64,000 bases of DNA from Arthrobacter sp. KBS0703 (GTDB taxonomy: Bacteria; Actinomycetota; Actinomycetes; Actinomycetales; Micrococcaceae), in NCBI RefSeq assembly GCF_002008315.2, contig NZ_MVDG02000001.1, positions 3,286,001 to 3,350,000 of the forward strand. The letters are read 5' to 3'. Under the pieces are notes generated by a model. It searched no databases. It was not told the DNA's origin and saw only the letters and a list, made by a program, of their open reading frames with translations. Position numbers and translations under genes: made by a program. Shown here piece by piece: positions 28,742-38,166 of the stretch. Position 1 is the first letter of the stretch, and every line of letters starts with the position of its first letter.

Positions 28742-29677
28742 ATGACCGAACCGAATCTTCAGCTTCCCGCCGGCAGGATGTGGCGCACCCAGGAACTGCT
28801 CAGCGCCGGTGTCCAGCACCGCGCCATCACCCGTTTGGTGCAGAGCGGTGACTTGGCGCGTCCCCGCCGCGGTTGCTATGTCCGCGGCAGCTGGTGGAAC
28901 GGACTGAAACCGGTTACGCGCAGCCGGTATCTGGTCCACGCCCACGCGCACGGGACGCTTACGACGTCGCCCGGCGGCTTTGTCTACAGCCACACCTCGG
29001 GTGCCCGGTTGCGCCGGCTGCACCTGTGGAACGTCGATGACCGGATCCACCTGACCCAGGCGACGTGCCCGTCCGGAATTTCGCACGGCGCCGGCGTCGT
29101 TGCCCATACCCGGGCCTTGGGTCGGGGCGACGTGAGCTTCGTGGATGGGCTCCCCTGCACGTCCCTCGAGCGGACGGTGGTGGACTGCTGCCTGATGTTC
29201 AACCTGCGGCAGTCCCTCATCCTTGTGGACCACGCCTGTCGCCTTGGCGCGGACCTCGAGGTCCTGCGGGCCCGCTGCGCCGAGCTGGCCGGGCGCAATG
29301 GTGTCGTCGCGCTGCGCAGGGCCGTCGAACTGGCGGATCCGCGTTCCGAGTCGCCCGGGGAATCCTTGACCAGGGAACTGTTGCACAGGCTCAGGATCGA
29401 GATGCCCGAGCCCCAGTACGTGGTGCGCACGCCGCTCGGCGAGCACCGCTTCGACTTCGCCTGGCCCAGGAAGAAAGTCGCGCTCGAATTCGACGGCAAG
29501 GTCAAGTATTTCGACTACCAGCCCACCGGCGAGGTCCTGTTTGCCGAACGCCGGCGCGAGAAGGCACTCATGGAGCAGGGCTGGATCTTCCTTCGCGTCG
29601 AATGGAAGGACCTGTTCAGCGAGGCGGAATTCAAGTACCGGGTGCTCCGGGCGCTCGGCAGGGGTCCGGCCGCGTGA
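28742..29677 (+). CDS. AbiEi-like N-terminal plus DUF559 (Vsr-like endonuclease) protein
   Basis: A 311-residue protein. The N-terminal winged-helix part (MWRTQELLSAGVQHRAITRLVQSGDLARPRRGCYV) is the AbiEi antitoxin_4 type; the C-terminus from about residue 225 is a DUF559/Vsr-like nuclease-fold domain: PQYVVRTPLGEHRFDFAWPRKKVALEFDGKVKYF with the PD-(D/E)XK-type Asp-Glu-x-Lys core, followed by RRREKALMEQGWIFLRVEWKDLF. This architecture is common in actinobacteria as solitary genes; the function is not established. No toxin partner is adjacent. Flanked on both sides by members of the same palindrome family, which could reflect a mobile past. Confidence 0.75.
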   Translation: MTEPNLQLPAGRMWRTQELLSAGVQHRAITRLVQSGDLARPRRGCYVRGSWWNGLKPVTRSRYLVHAHAHGTLTTSPGGFVYSHTSGARLRRLHLWNVDDRIHLTQATCPSGISHGAGVVAHTRALGRGDVSFVDGLPCTSLERTVVDCCLMFNLRQSLILVDHACRLGADLEVLRARCAELAGRNGVVALRRAVELADPRSESPGESLTRELLHRLRIEMPEPQYVVRTPLGEHRFDFAWPRKKVALEFDGKVKYFDYQPTGEVLFAERRREKALMEQGWIFLRVEWKDLFSEAEFKYRVLRALGRGPAA

Positions 29678-29700
29678 CTCTCATCGTCCCGGCACTCCCG

Positions 29701-29768
29701 CCGTTTCGACGGTTCCCTGCCGGTTCGACGTCCCGCAGCGTCGAGCGGGGCGGGAACCGTCGAAGCGG
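29701..29768. repeat. GACGGTTCCC palindrome, copy 2 (17-bp arms)
   Basis: CCGTTTCGACGGTTCCC (29701-29717) faces GGGAACCGTCGAAGCGG (29752-29768), one mismatch in 17. An inner GTTCGACG/CGTCGAGC hairpin occupies the loop. Sits between the convergent DUF559 gene and the queuosine-precursor transporter. Confidence 0.75.
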
Positions 29769-29811
29769 CAGCGGCCGGCGGCCTGAAAACGTACGACGGC
29801 GGGCGGCCGGG

Positions 29812-30522
29812 CTACGCTGTCTGGCTCAGTGCGCCGTAGCTCGGTTCCCGCCTCTTGACCCAGCCGATGACCAGCGCCGTCACGGGCACGAAGAGGAACT
29901 CCACCAGGGTCTTGTAGAGGAATCCCGCCACCACGTAGTTCACAAACATGCCAAAGTCGGCGATGCCGATGACGGACGCGGCAATGCTGCAGAAGATCAG
30001 CGTGTCCACGAACTCGCCGGCCACGGAGGAACCCATGATGCGGGCCCAGAGCGACCTCTCGCCGGTCCGCGCCTTCATCCTCACCAGGATCCAGGAATTG
30101 ATGGTCTGACCGGCCAGGAACGCCAGCATGGAGGCCAGCACGATCTGCGGCACCGGGCCGAGCGCACCCTCCAGGGCTGCCTGCTTGGAGGCGCCGAACT
30201 CGTCGTCGAACCCCGGCAGCGCGATGATGATCCAATAGCAGACCGACGCGAACACCGAGAGCGCGAACGTGGTGATGATGGCCTTGCGCGCCACCTTGAA
30301 GCCGTACACCTCGCTGATGACGTCACCCAGGATGTAGGCCAGCGGGAACAGGAAGAAGCCGCCGTCGGTCACGATCGGGCCCAGCACCACGCCCTTGGAG
30401 GCGCCGATGTTGGAAAGGATCAGCACCACGGCCATGACGGCGAGCATGATGCCGAAGTACGGCGAGCCGATGGAGGCAAACCTGGGCGGAGCTGCGGAAG
30501 CGAAAGTCTTGGCGGAAGTCAT
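29812..30522 (-). CDS. yhhQ: queuosine precursor transporter (YhhQ/VUT family)
   Basis: About 236 residues with six predicted membrane segments: YFGIMLAVMAVVLILSNIG, FFLFPLAYILGDVISEVYG, AIITTFALSVFASVCYWIIIAL, PQIVLASMLAFLAGQTINSW, DTLIFCSIAASVIGI and ALVIGWVKRREP. The block LAYILGDVISEVYGFKVARK and QTINSWILVRMKART are VUT/YhhQ hallmarks; the family imports preQ0/preQ1 or queuine. ATG 30522 follows the leader, while an earlier open frame to 30663 has no support. With tgt nearby it suggests that the cell salvages a queuosine base; I see no de novo queuosine genes in the window. Confidence 0.85.
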   Translation of the reverse strand: MTSAKTFASAAPPRFASIGSPYFGIMLAVMAVVLILSNIGASKGVVLGPIVTDGGFFLFPLAYILGDVISEVYGFKVARKAIITTFALSVFASVCYWIIIALPGFDDEFGASKQAALEGALGPVPQIVLASMLAFLAGQTINSWILVRMKARTGERSLWARIMGSSVAGEFVDTLIFCSIAASVIGIADFGMFVNYVVAGFLYKTLVEFLFVPVTALVIGWVKRREPSYGALSQTA

Positions 30523-30679
30523 GGTGTTCCATTCATAGTGGTTCGCTCGGTGACCCGCGCCCTGCCAGGGGAACGCGCGGTCAGCCGGCTGTATTAGCAC
30601 TGGATGGTCCGCTGCCGAATGGCCGCCGGAACCGCGGTCCATTCTCTCACCCCGGCCAGCCACCCGCCGTCGTACCCGC

Positions 30680-30747
30680 CCGTTTCGACGGTTCCGTCCA
30701 CACTCGACGCTGCGGGGCGTCGTGTGTGCATGGAACCGTCGAAACGG
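30680..30747. repeat. GACGGTTCC palindrome, copy 3 (16-bp perfect arms)
   Basis: CCGTTTCGACGGTTCC (30680-30695) pairs perfectly with GGAACCGTCGAAACGG (30732-30747). The 36-nt loop again contains CTCGACGCTG/GGCGTCG. It lies just behind the MHS transporter stop and could serve it as a terminator-like stem. Confidence 0.78.
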
Positions 30748-30756
30748 CGCGCGGAC

Positions 30757-32172
30757 CTAGCGGCGCGAGGCGTCGATGAGGTCCTCGTCGTCGTCCCTGC
30801 GGCCGGCGTCCGTGCCGCCTGCGGCACCAGCTGCCGGCGACCAGGCGTCGCCCTGCTCGCGGTCCAGGTGCGTGGCCTTCTTGTTCTTCAGCGCGAAGAT
30901 GTAGACCAGGAGCGAGATCGCAATGGCCACGGTGACGTAGGTGAAGAACAGGTCCACGCGCTCGGCCTTCTGGAACGCGGCACCCAGCAGCGGAACGGTT
31001 CCGCCGAACAGTGAGTTGGCGACGGCATAGCCGAGTCCGACGCCGAGCGCGCGGATGGAGGCCGGGAACAGTTCGGCCTTCACGAGGGCGTTGATCGAGG
31101 TGTAGCCGCCCACAATCAGCAGGCCGCCCATCATCAGCAGGAAGGCGGTGAACGGATCCTTGGTCCCGGCGAGGGTGGAGAGCAGCGGCCAGGTGAAGAG
31201 CACCCCGGTGATGCCGAACCACAGGAGCAGCGGCTTGCGGCCCACCTTGTCCGAAATGATCCCGTAGACGGGCTGGAGCAGCATGAAGATGAAGAGGGCC
31301 CAGAAGTTGATCACCGATGTGTCGGTCTTGTCGATCCCGGACGTATCGTTCATGAACTTCAGGATGAAGTTGGTGTACGTGTAGAACGCCACGGTGCCGC
31401 CCAGGGTGACACCGATGCAGATGAGCAGCGGCTTCCAGTACTGGGTGAACAGGAGCTTCATGGTGCCCGGCTGGGCAACGCCGGCCACGGCCGGAACCTT
31501 GGCCGCCTCGACCTGCTCCGCGGACACGGTCTCTTCCATCGAGCGCCGGAGCCACAGGACCACGAGTGCGGCCACGCCGCCGATCGCGAACGGAATGCGC
31601 CAACCCCACTCGGTCAGGTCACCCTTGGAGATGGCGTTCTGCAGGACCACGAGGACGAGCAGGGCCAGCATCTGGCCGCCGATCAGGGTGACGTACTGGA
31701 AGCTGGAGAAGAACCCGCGGCGCTTCGATGTGGCCGCCTCGGACATGTACGTGGCGCTGGTGCCGTATTCGCCGCCGACCGAGAAGCCCTGGATCAGGCG
31801 CACGAGGATGAGCAGGAGCAGCGCCCAGACACCGATCTGCTGGGTGGTCGGAAGGATCGCGATGGCGAAGGATCCGGCGGACATCAGGGTCACGCTCAGC
31901 GTGAGCGCGGCCTTCCGTCCCTTGCGGTCGGCATAGCGGCCGAAGAACCAGGCGCCGATCGGGCGCATCAGGAACGACGTCGAGAAGACGGCCATCGCCT
32001 CAAGGCCGGCCTGCAGCTCGTCCTTGGAATTGAAGAAGTGCGACTGGAAATAGGCCGCGAAGACTGTGTAGACGTAGAGGTCGTACCACTCCACGAGGTT
32101 GCCGGCGGAGCCTTTGAGAATATTGCTCACCGCTCGCCGGGTCTGGGCTGCTTCGGACAGTTGGGTGCTCAT
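30757..32172 (-). CDS. MHS-family (MFS) metabolite:proton symporter
   Basis: A 471-residue, 12-helix transporter of the metabolite:H+ symporter branch of the MFS (ProP/KgtP/ShiA). N-terminal GNLVEWYDLYVYTVFAAYF, the loop 2-3 motif FGRYADRKGRKAAL, GFSVGGEYGTSATYMSE and the half-repeat YGIISDKVGRKPLL are diagnostic. Substrates in this branch include alpha-ketoglutarate, shikimate, betaine and citrate; which one here is not readable. ATG 32172 has a GAGGAAGG site. The C-terminal tail is hydrophilic and acidic (GRRDDDEDLIDAS). It is divergent from the pdxK-like gene. Confidence 0.88.
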   Translation of the reverse strand: MSTQLSEAAQTRRAVSNILKGSAGNLVEWYDLYVYTVFAAYFQSHFFNSKDELQAGLEAMAVFSTSFLMRPIGAWFFGRYADRKGRKAALTLSVTLMSAGSFAIAILPTTQQIGVWALLLLILVRLIQGFSVGGEYGTSATYMSEAATSKRRGFFSSFQYVTLIGGQMLALLVLVVLQNAISKGDLTEWGWRIPFAIGGVAALVVLWLRRSMEETVSAEQVEAAKVPAVAGVAQPGTMKLLFTQYWKPLLICIGVTLGGTVAFYTYTNFILKFMNDTSGIDKTDTSVINFWALFIFMLLQPVYGIISDKVGRKPLLLWFGITGVLFTWPLLSTLAGTKDPFTAFLLMMGGLLIVGGYTSINALVKAELFPASIRALGVGLGYAVANSLFGGTVPLLGAAFQKAERVDLFFTYVTVAIAISLLVYIFALKNKKATHLDREQGDAWSPAAGAAGGTDAGRRDDDEDLIDASRR

Positions 32173-32314
32173 CAGTGAACCTTCCTCGATTCGGCGCCGC
32201 AAGCAAGCAACGCCGTCCGCCACCCTAGTGCCCGTGATCCGGACCGCCTGCGTTTTGGTCATACTGTTCATGAGCACAATGCGGGACGTTCGCCCCCGAT
32301 GGCAGGATGGGACC

Positions 32315-33172
32315 ATGACCAGTGCTGAAGTTACCGCGACCCCAGACCGGACCACTCCCGCCGTCGTCCTGGCGATCGCCGGCTCGGAGGCGACCGGCGG
32401 CGCCGGCGCGCAGGCCGACCTCAAGACGTTCCAGGAACTGGGCGTATTCGGCATCGCCAACCTCACCTGCATCGTGTCGTTCGATCCCTCGGACAGCTGG
32501 AACCACCGCTTCGTTCCGGTGGACCAGGCGGTCATTGCGCACCAGTTGGAAGCGACGACGGCGGCCTACGGTGCCGCTTCGGGCGCACCTTCCGTGCTGG
32601 ACACCGTAAAGATCGGCATGCTGGGCAGCCCTGCCACGATCGAGACCGTCGCCTCGGCGCTGGCCGGCGGCGCTTTCACCAATGTGGTGCTGGATCCCGT
32701 GCTGATCTGCAAGGGCCAGGAGCCGGGGCATGCGCTGGACACGGACCAGGCCCTCAAGGCGCAGATCCTGCCGCTGGCCACGTTTGTCACGCCGAACCAT
32801 TTTGAAGCAGAGTCGCTGTCCGGGCTGGAGATCACGGATGTCGAATCGCTCAAGGCCGCGGCCGTGCGCATCCATGAACTCAGCGGCGCCGCCGTGCTGG
32901 CCAAGGGCGGCGTGCGGCTGACCGGACCCGACGCCGTCGACGTCTTTTACGACGGTGAGACCCTCGAAGTCCTCTCTGCGCCGAAGGTGGGCGAGGTGGC
33001 CGTCTCGGGCGCCGGCTGTTCGCTGGCCGCCACGGTGACGGCCGAGCTGGCCAAGGGTGCCACTCCGCTCGAGGCGGCCCGGACGGCCAAGTCCTTTGTC
33101 ACCGCCGGCATCCGCAACCGCGTGGCGTCGGGCGCCCCGTTCGACGCGCTGTGGCAGGGCGGGCCGCGGTAA
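32315..33172 (+). CDS. PdxK/ThiD-family vitamin kinase (pyridoxal or hydroxymethylpyrimidine kinase)
   Basis: A 285-residue ribokinase-fold enzyme. N-terminal AIAGSEATGGAGAQADLKTFQELGVFG aligns with the ThiD/PdxK substrate loop, VVLDPVLICKG the central region, FVTPNHFEAESLSG the conserved TPN-x-x-E, and VSGAGCSLAATVTAELAKG the anion hole with G-A-G-C in place of the usual GTGD/GAGC seen in ThiD-type members. It phosphorylates pyridoxine-type or HMP substrates. The start ATG 32315 has GGCAGGATGGGACC upstream. Specificity between vitamin B6 and HMP is uncertain. Confidence 0.83.
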   Translation: MTSAEVTATPDRTTPAVVLAIAGSEATGGAGAQADLKTFQELGVFGIANLTCIVSFDPSDSWNHRFVPVDQAVIAHQLEATTAAYGAASGAPSVLDTVKIGMLGSPATIETVASALAGGAFTNVVLDPVLICKGQEPGHALDTDQALKAQILPLATFVTPNHFEAESLSGLEITDVESLKAAAVRIHELSGAAVLAKGGVRLTGPDAVDVFYDGETLEVLSAPKVGEVAVSGAGCSLAATVTAELAKGATPLEAARTAKSFVTAGIRNRVASGAPFDALWQGGPR

Positions 33173-33197
33173 CTACGCGGCCGCAGGCTCACCCGAG

Positions 33198-34493
33198 TCA
33201 GGAACGGGGATCGGCCACCGTCCCCATGAACAGCGGGAGGCCCGTCTCGATGTGGATGATCTCGTAGTGGAACGGCCTGTCGAACTCGATGGTCCGGTCC
33301 GGCTGCGGCGGTGCGCTCGTGACCATGCCGTTGATCTGGGTGACGGCGGCTGCCACCGTGCCCTTCTCCGCGACGGTGATGTTGGCGGCCTGCGCGGCCT
33401 GGGTGACCATCATTTGGGGCTGGATGGCGTCGAAGTCGGTGGTGGTGCTGAGGGTCTTCTTGAGTCCCAAGGAACCCAGGACTTTGCGGAGGTCGAAGCT
33501 GCACTTGTGGTCCCATCGCGGCAGCTGGATCTGGACTGTCTGCTGGCGGGCGGAATCCATGGCCCGTGCGATCTGAGCCAACATTCCCGCGCTTAACAAC
33601 GTCCCCGCGGCCTTGCCCTCGGCCGTGCCGGCGGCGGGGCCGGGCAGGACCAGCCGCATCAGGAAGCCGTCGGCATAGGGAAGGTCCACGCCCCGCCAGC
33701 CCTGCCCTTCCGCGTACTTCATCGGCAGCAGGTTGTGCATGGCGGGAGCGGTGATCTCCTTGCCCTCGGCCGTGGTGAACGGCAGGTCGGACGTGTTGCC
33801 GGGATCGAACGGGACATTCCATGCGGCGGCGAAGTACAGCGCGTTGAGGAGGCTGAAGGTGTTCCGGTGGTCGTACTCCGCGGGCGCTTTCTTGATCCGG
33901 CCGCCGGTGTTCTTATCCACCCACGCGTCGATGGCAGGTTTGGTGGCCGCCTCGTCACTGAAGTCCACCGGATACACTCCGGTGCCGTAGTGCCGTGCCA
34001 GCGTGTCCAGGTAGGCCGCACCGGTAGTGACGTCCTTGTCCACAAAGAGTCCGTTGGCCGGGTGCATGACCGGCTTCCGGGGCGGGTTCGCCTCGTCAAC
34101 GGAGCCGGGGTCGCCGTCGAACTTTTCCAGGGAAGCCAGCAGCGCGTTCATGGCTTCGTCCCGGTCTTTGGCAGGAAGCTTCAGGACGGCGTCCATCTCG
34201 GCAGCTGTCTCCCCCGACGCGCCGGCGCGCAGCATGGCCAGTGCAATCAGCAGGCTGCCCGGTGACGCTACCACGTTGCCGTTGGCGCCGTCGCCGCCGT
34301 CAGCAAGCAGCGCCTCCCCGAGCGTCAGGGCTGAGTCGCGGAGGGACCGCAGCTCCGCGCCGTAACCGGCGACTTGCACCGAAACCCGTTCGACGCCGTC
34401 GGCCTTCAGGAGTCCGGGTTACGGCGCCGAGCATGCCGTCAACGCAACCACGGCAGTTGCCGCCATCAATTTAGCCACTCGATTCCTCTTCAT
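33198..34493 (-). pseudogene. serpin-family protease inhibitor lipoprotein with an in-frame stop after the lipobox
   Basis: From ATG 34493 the frame reads MKRNRVAKLMAATAVVALTAC, a lipoprotein signal ending in lipobox LTAC, then SAP and a TAA at 34419-34421. The same frame continues with PGLLKADGVERVSVQVAGYG into a full serpin of roughly 395 residues: NVVASPGSLLIALAMLRAG, NGLFVDKDVTT, NTFSLLNALYFAAAWNVPF and the reactive-loop/breach region EKGTVAAAVTQINGMV then IEFDRPFHYEII. Only one base change (TAA to CAA, TCA etc.) would restore it, so either a recent nonsense mutation or a sequencing error. A GTG at 34379 could start a cytosolic form. Serpins trap serine proteases irreversibly. Confidence 0.82.
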
Positions 34494-34732
34494 TGCCGCC
34501 CCTCAGACAAACCGCGGATGACCGCCTATCCACAGTCAACCAGCAGGGTCTGACAGTATCGATGCCTGCGCGGTCACGGTTTGTTGTCGTTTCGGTCTCA
34601 CGTCCCGACGCCCGCTGACCGTTCGCAACGTTTTCGCTAACGCCCGCTGGCTTCCTGCACGTTCCGGGTCCACGCTCTGTCAGGTGCTGGGCGCCGGCGG
34701 GTTCCAGTGGCGCCCCGGAAGCGGGAGTTCGA

Positions 34733-36481
34733 TCAGCGCCGGGGGATGTTGCGCAGGTTGCTCCGGGCCATGCTGACGGCCTCGCCGGCGCCACGGTTCA
34801 AAACCACCTTGGACATGGCGGTGGCGAAGCCGAGGACCTGCGCACCCTTGATCTTCGGCGGAATCGAGAGCGCCTTGGGATCCGTGACGAGTTCCACCAG
34901 CGACGGTCCGGGGTGGGCGAACGCCTCGCGGTAGGCCTCCTCTATCCGGGTGGGATCCGTGACGCGGACCGAATGGAAGCCGAGAGCCTGGGCAACGGCC
35001 GCATAGTTCGCGTCGGGCACATCGACGCCGAAGTCGGGCAGCCCGTCCACCAGCATCTCAAGCTTGACCATGCCCAGGGTGGAGTTGTTGAACACCACCA
35101 CGTTTACCGGCAGCCGGTAGGCGGCGACCGTGATGAGCTCGCCAAGCAGCATGGACAGCCCGCCGTCGCCCGAGACCGAAACCACCTGGCGTCCGGGATA
35201 GGCCAGTTGCGCGCCGATCGCGTGCGGCAGGGCATTGGCCATGGAGCCGTGCAGGAAGGATCCGATCAGCCGGCGGGTGCCCAGCGGATTGATGTACCGC
35301 GCAGTCCAGACGTTGCACATGCCGGTGTCGGCCGTGAAGATGGCATCCTCCGCGGCCACCTGGTCCAGCAGGGAGGCGGCGTATTCCGGGTGGATTGGCT
35401 GCTTCTTTTCCACTTTGCGGGTGTAGGCGCCCACGGCTTTGTTCATGAGCCGGTCATGCTTCTTGAGCATCTGGTCGAGGAAGCGGCGGCTCTTCTTCGC
35501 AGTCAGCAAGGGCATCAGCGCCGAGAGCGTCGGCAGCACGTCGCCATGGACGGCGATGTCGACGTCGGTCCGCCTCCCCAGCCTGTGGGCGGCGCGGTCC
35601 ACCTGGGCGGTGCGCGTGCCCGGCAGGAACTGGTCGTAGGGAAAATCGGTGCCGAGCAGGATCAGCAGGTCCGCGTCTTCGATCCCCTCGGCGGCGGCAC
35701 CGTAGCCCAGCAGCCCGGTCATCCCGATGTCGTACGGGTTGTCGTACTGCATGAAGTCTTTGCCGCGGAGCGAGTGGCCGATCGGTGCCCGGACCAGCTC
35801 TGCGAGGGCGATCACCTCGTCGTGGGCGCCCTGCACGCCGGCGCCTGCGAAGATGGCTACTTTCTCCGCCGCGTTGATCGCATCGGCCAGCTTCTGGACG
35901 CTCTCCGGCGCCGGCACCAGGGTTGCGGGCACGAACGCCGCGGGAACCGGCGTTTCAGCCGTGGCGTCCAACCCGGCGATGTCACCCGGAAGGGTGACGA
36001 CGGCGACTCCCCCGAGTCCGACGGCGTGCTGGATGGCGCTGTGCACCACGCGGGGCGCCTGTTCCGCAGTGCTGACCAGTTCGGAGTACACCGAGCATTC
36101 GTTGAAGATCCGGTCCGGGTGGGTTTCCTGGAAGAAGCCGCTGCCGATCTGCTTGCTGGGAATGTGCGATGCAATGGCCAATACAGGCGCCCCGGAGCGG
36201 TTCGCGTCGTAGAGCCCGTTGATCAGGTGCAGGTTCCCGGGGCCGCAGGAACCCGCGCAGACTGCAAGCTTGCCTGTCAGCTGGGCTTCAGCGGCGGCGG
36301 CAAAGGCTGCCGCCTCCTCGTGCCGGACATGGATCCAGTCAATGCCGCCTTGTTGGGAGCCGCCCGTCTTGCGGACGGCGTCGACGATCGGGTTGAGGCT
36401 GTCCCCCACGATCCCGTAAATGCGCTGCACTCCGGCAGCCTGCAGTTGTTCGACGAGCTGGGTTGCAAGTTCCTTGGCCAT
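34733..36481 (-). CDS. poxB: thiamine-diphosphate pyruvate dehydrogenase/oxidase (PoxB-like)
   Basis: A 582-residue ThDP enzyme: N-terminal pyrimidine domain with HVRHEEAAAFAAAAEA (catalytic Glu), central FAD/NAD-like domain with KVAIFAGAGVQGAHDEV and DLLILLGTDFPY, and C-terminal ThDP domain with VSVSGDGGLSMLLGELITVA through VVVFNNSTLGMVKLE, matching GDG-x(25-30)-N. The length and the C-terminal basic region fit quinone-linked pyruvate dehydrogenase PoxB, which converts pyruvate to acetate and CO2 at the membrane. Sits beside ramB/aceA/aceB, so acetate production and reuse genes are clustered. Confidence 0.92.
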   Translation of the reverse strand: MAKELATQLVEQLQAAGVQRIYGIVGDSLNPIVDAVRKTGGSQQGGIDWIHVRHEEAAAFAAAAEAQLTGKLAVCAGSCGPGNLHLINGLYDANRSGAPVLAIASHIPSKQIGSGFFQETHPDRIFNECSVYSELVSTAEQAPRVVHSAIQHAVGLGGVAVVTLPGDIAGLDATAETPVPAAFVPATLVPAPESVQKLADAINAAEKVAIFAGAGVQGAHDEVIALAELVRAPIGHSLRGKDFMQYDNPYDIGMTGLLGYGAAAEGIEDADLLILLGTDFPYDQFLPGTRTAQVDRAAHRLGRRTDVDIAVHGDVLPTLSALMPLLTAKKSRRFLDQMLKKHDRLMNKAVGAYTRKVEKKQPIHPEYAASLLDQVAAEDAIFTADTGMCNVWTARYINPLGTRRLIGSFLHGSMANALPHAIGAQLAYPGRQVVSVSGDGGLSMLLGELITVAAYRLPVNVVVFNNSTLGMVKLEMLVDGLPDFGVDVPDANYAAVAQALGFHSVRVTDPTRIEEAYREAFAHPGPSLVELVTDPKALSIPPKIKGAQVLGFATAMSKVVLNRGAGEAVSMARSNLRNIPRR

Positions 36482-36646
36482 GAGTGCACGCTCCCGCGAT
36501 CGGCTTGATGTGCTGACAGGGCCAATATAGTCCGCCCACCTTGAGGCGCTTCCCAGGTTGCCGGTCCGGCCGTGTGCGTCCGCGCAGGATCCGCGGGGGA
36601 AGTCAGGGAGCCGCGCAGGGAGCCGCCCGTCAGCGCACCGGCCCCC

Positions 36647-38134
36647 TCAGCTCCCCGAGTGCGCCTGAAGGAACGTGTACACCTCGGTCTCGTCCACACC
36701 GGGGAAAGCGCCCGGGGGCATGGCGGCCAGCAGGTGCGAGTGCGCCCGCGCCGACGGCCAGGCATTGCCGGCCCACTCCGACGTCAGCGAGGCCGGCGGG
36801 CGGCGGCAGCAGTTCTCGTCCGGGCACGTGGACTTGGACCGCTCGGTGGTTTCCCTGCCGCGGAACCACTTCACCTGCGCATAGGGCACGCCGACGGAGA
36901 GCGAGAATTCGCCATTCGCGGAGCGTTCGGTCCGCGCGGTGCACCAATAGGTCCCCGACGGGGTGTCCGTGTACTGGCTGTAGGCGCTGAACTTGTCCGG
37001 CACGTCGAACACCACCCGCGACGTCCAGTTCTTGCACGACGGCTGGCCCTCAATGGCGCCGGTGTGATCCTGCGGGAACGTCACGCCGTCGTTCTCGTAG
37101 GCCTTGTAGATGATGCCGCTCTTGTGGGTTTTCTGGAAGTGCGTGCGGATGTCCAGGTGCTGGGTGGCGAGGTTCGTGAACCGGTGCGCCGCGGTCTCAT
37201 AGGACACGGCGAAGGCATCCCGGATGTCCTCCACGGCGATTTCCTTGGCCTGCTTGGCCTTCTGCAGGAACTCCACGGTGGCCTGCTCCGGCAGCATCAG
37301 CGCCGCGGCGAAGTAGTTCGTGGCCACTCGCTGCATCAGGAAATCTCCGTAGTTGGACGGCGTCTGGTGGCCCAGGACGTAGTGTCCCAGGGCCTGCAGC
37401 AGCACCGAACGGGGGTCGTGATCGGTGCGCTGGTTCTGCGTGAGATAAATTCGGCGGTTCTTAAGATCCGTCACGGAGCGGGTCGAATGCGGCAGATCGC
37501 CCACGTGGTGCAGGCTGAACCCGAGGTGCCCGGCGATGTCAGCGATGACGTGGTGGGACAGCGGACCGCTGGTGTGGCCCACCGAAGCAAGGACCTTCTG
37601 TGCCTCCGCCTCGTACTCCGGAAAATAGTTGTTCCGCTCGCGCATCATGGCACGCAGCGCACCGTTGGCACGGCGGGCCTCTTCCGGCGTCGCCGTCTGC
37701 TCGTTGAGCCTGCGCTCCAGCTCATGCTGCAGGCCCACCATGGACTCCAGCACATCCATCGGAAGCCGCGAGCTGATGCGGATTTTCGGCAGGTTCAGCG
37801 AGCCGTAGAGGGGGCTGCGCTGATACCGTTCCAGCTCGATCTCCAGCGCCGCGCGGCGGTTGGGCGGCTCCGCCCCGAGCAGCTGGTCGATGCTGACACC
37901 CAGGGCAACCGCCAACTGCTGCAGCAACCCCAGTTTGGGCTCACGCTTGCCGTTCTCGATCAGGCTCAGCTGGCTCGGCGCGGTGCCGACGGCGGCACTC
38001 AGGTCATCGAGGGTCATGGCCGCCGCTTTGCGCAGGTGGCGTACGCGGCGGCCCAGGCTGATGACGTCCAGTTCGGGGGCGGCAGGGGACGACGGCGGGG
38101 TGGCGGCTTTGCGGTTCCAGCTCGTAGGCGACAT
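36647..38134 (-). CDS. ramB: RamB-type transcriptional regulator of acetate/glyoxylate genes
   Basis: A 495-residue protein: XRE-type HTH near residues 30-82 (LGRRVRHLRKAAAMTLDDLSAAV, SQLSLIENGKREPKLGLLQQL), then an IrrE/ImmA-like degenerate peptidase segment (VLLQALGHYVLGHQTP, HExxH-like without the Glu), and a C-terminal DUF2083-type domain with Cys clusters (CPDENCCRRP). This is the ScfR/RamB architecture; RamB in Corynebacterium represses aceA, aceB and acetate activation genes. Its divergent position 181 bp from aceA, with aceB following, makes the assignment firm by context. Confidence 0.88.
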   Translation of the reverse strand: MSPTSWNRKAATPPSSPAAPELDVISLGRRVRHLRKAAAMTLDDLSAAVGTAPSQLSLIENGKREPKLGLLQQLAVALGVSIDQLLGAEPPNRRAALEIELERYQRSPLYGSLNLPKIRISSRLPMDVLESMVGLQHELERRLNEQTATPEEARRANGALRAMMRERNNYFPEYEAEAQKVLASVGHTSGPLSHHVIADIAGHLGFSLHHVGDLPHSTRSVTDLKNRRIYLTQNQRTDHDPRSVLLQALGHYVLGHQTPSNYGDFLMQRVATNYFAAALMLPEQATVEFLQKAKQAKEIAVEDIRDAFAVSYETAAHRFTNLATQHLDIRTHFQKTHKSGIIYKAYENDGVTFPQDHTGAIEGQPSCKNWTSRVVFDVPDKFSAYSQYTDTPSGTYWCTARTERSANGEFSLSVGVPYAQVKWFRGRETTERSKSTCPDENCCRRPPASLTSEWAGNAWPSARAHSHLLAAMPPGAFPGVDETEVYTFLQAHSGS

Positions 38135-38150
38135 TTATTGAGCATACGCG

Positions 38151-38166
38151 AAGAAACGCATTTCTT
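38151..38166. promoter_or_regulatory. AAGAAA-N4-TTTCTT palindrome in the ramB-aceA intergenic region
   Basis: AAGAAACGCATTTCTT lies between the divergent ramB and aceA starts, 17 bp from the ramB start codon. A related GAAAGAAAC follows at about 38220. It differs from the Corynebacterium RamB motif, so it could be the local regulator site or belong to another factor. Symmetry and position are the only evidence. Confidence 0.4.

Noticed and set aside
30523-30600. A preQ1 riboswitch upstream of the yhhQ gene
   Set aside because: The leader is about 80 bp with no A-rich tail or pseudoknot-like pairing that I could recognise.
34913-36508. A 531-residue open frame opposite poxB
   Set aside because: Shadow of poxB with no motif or ribosome site.
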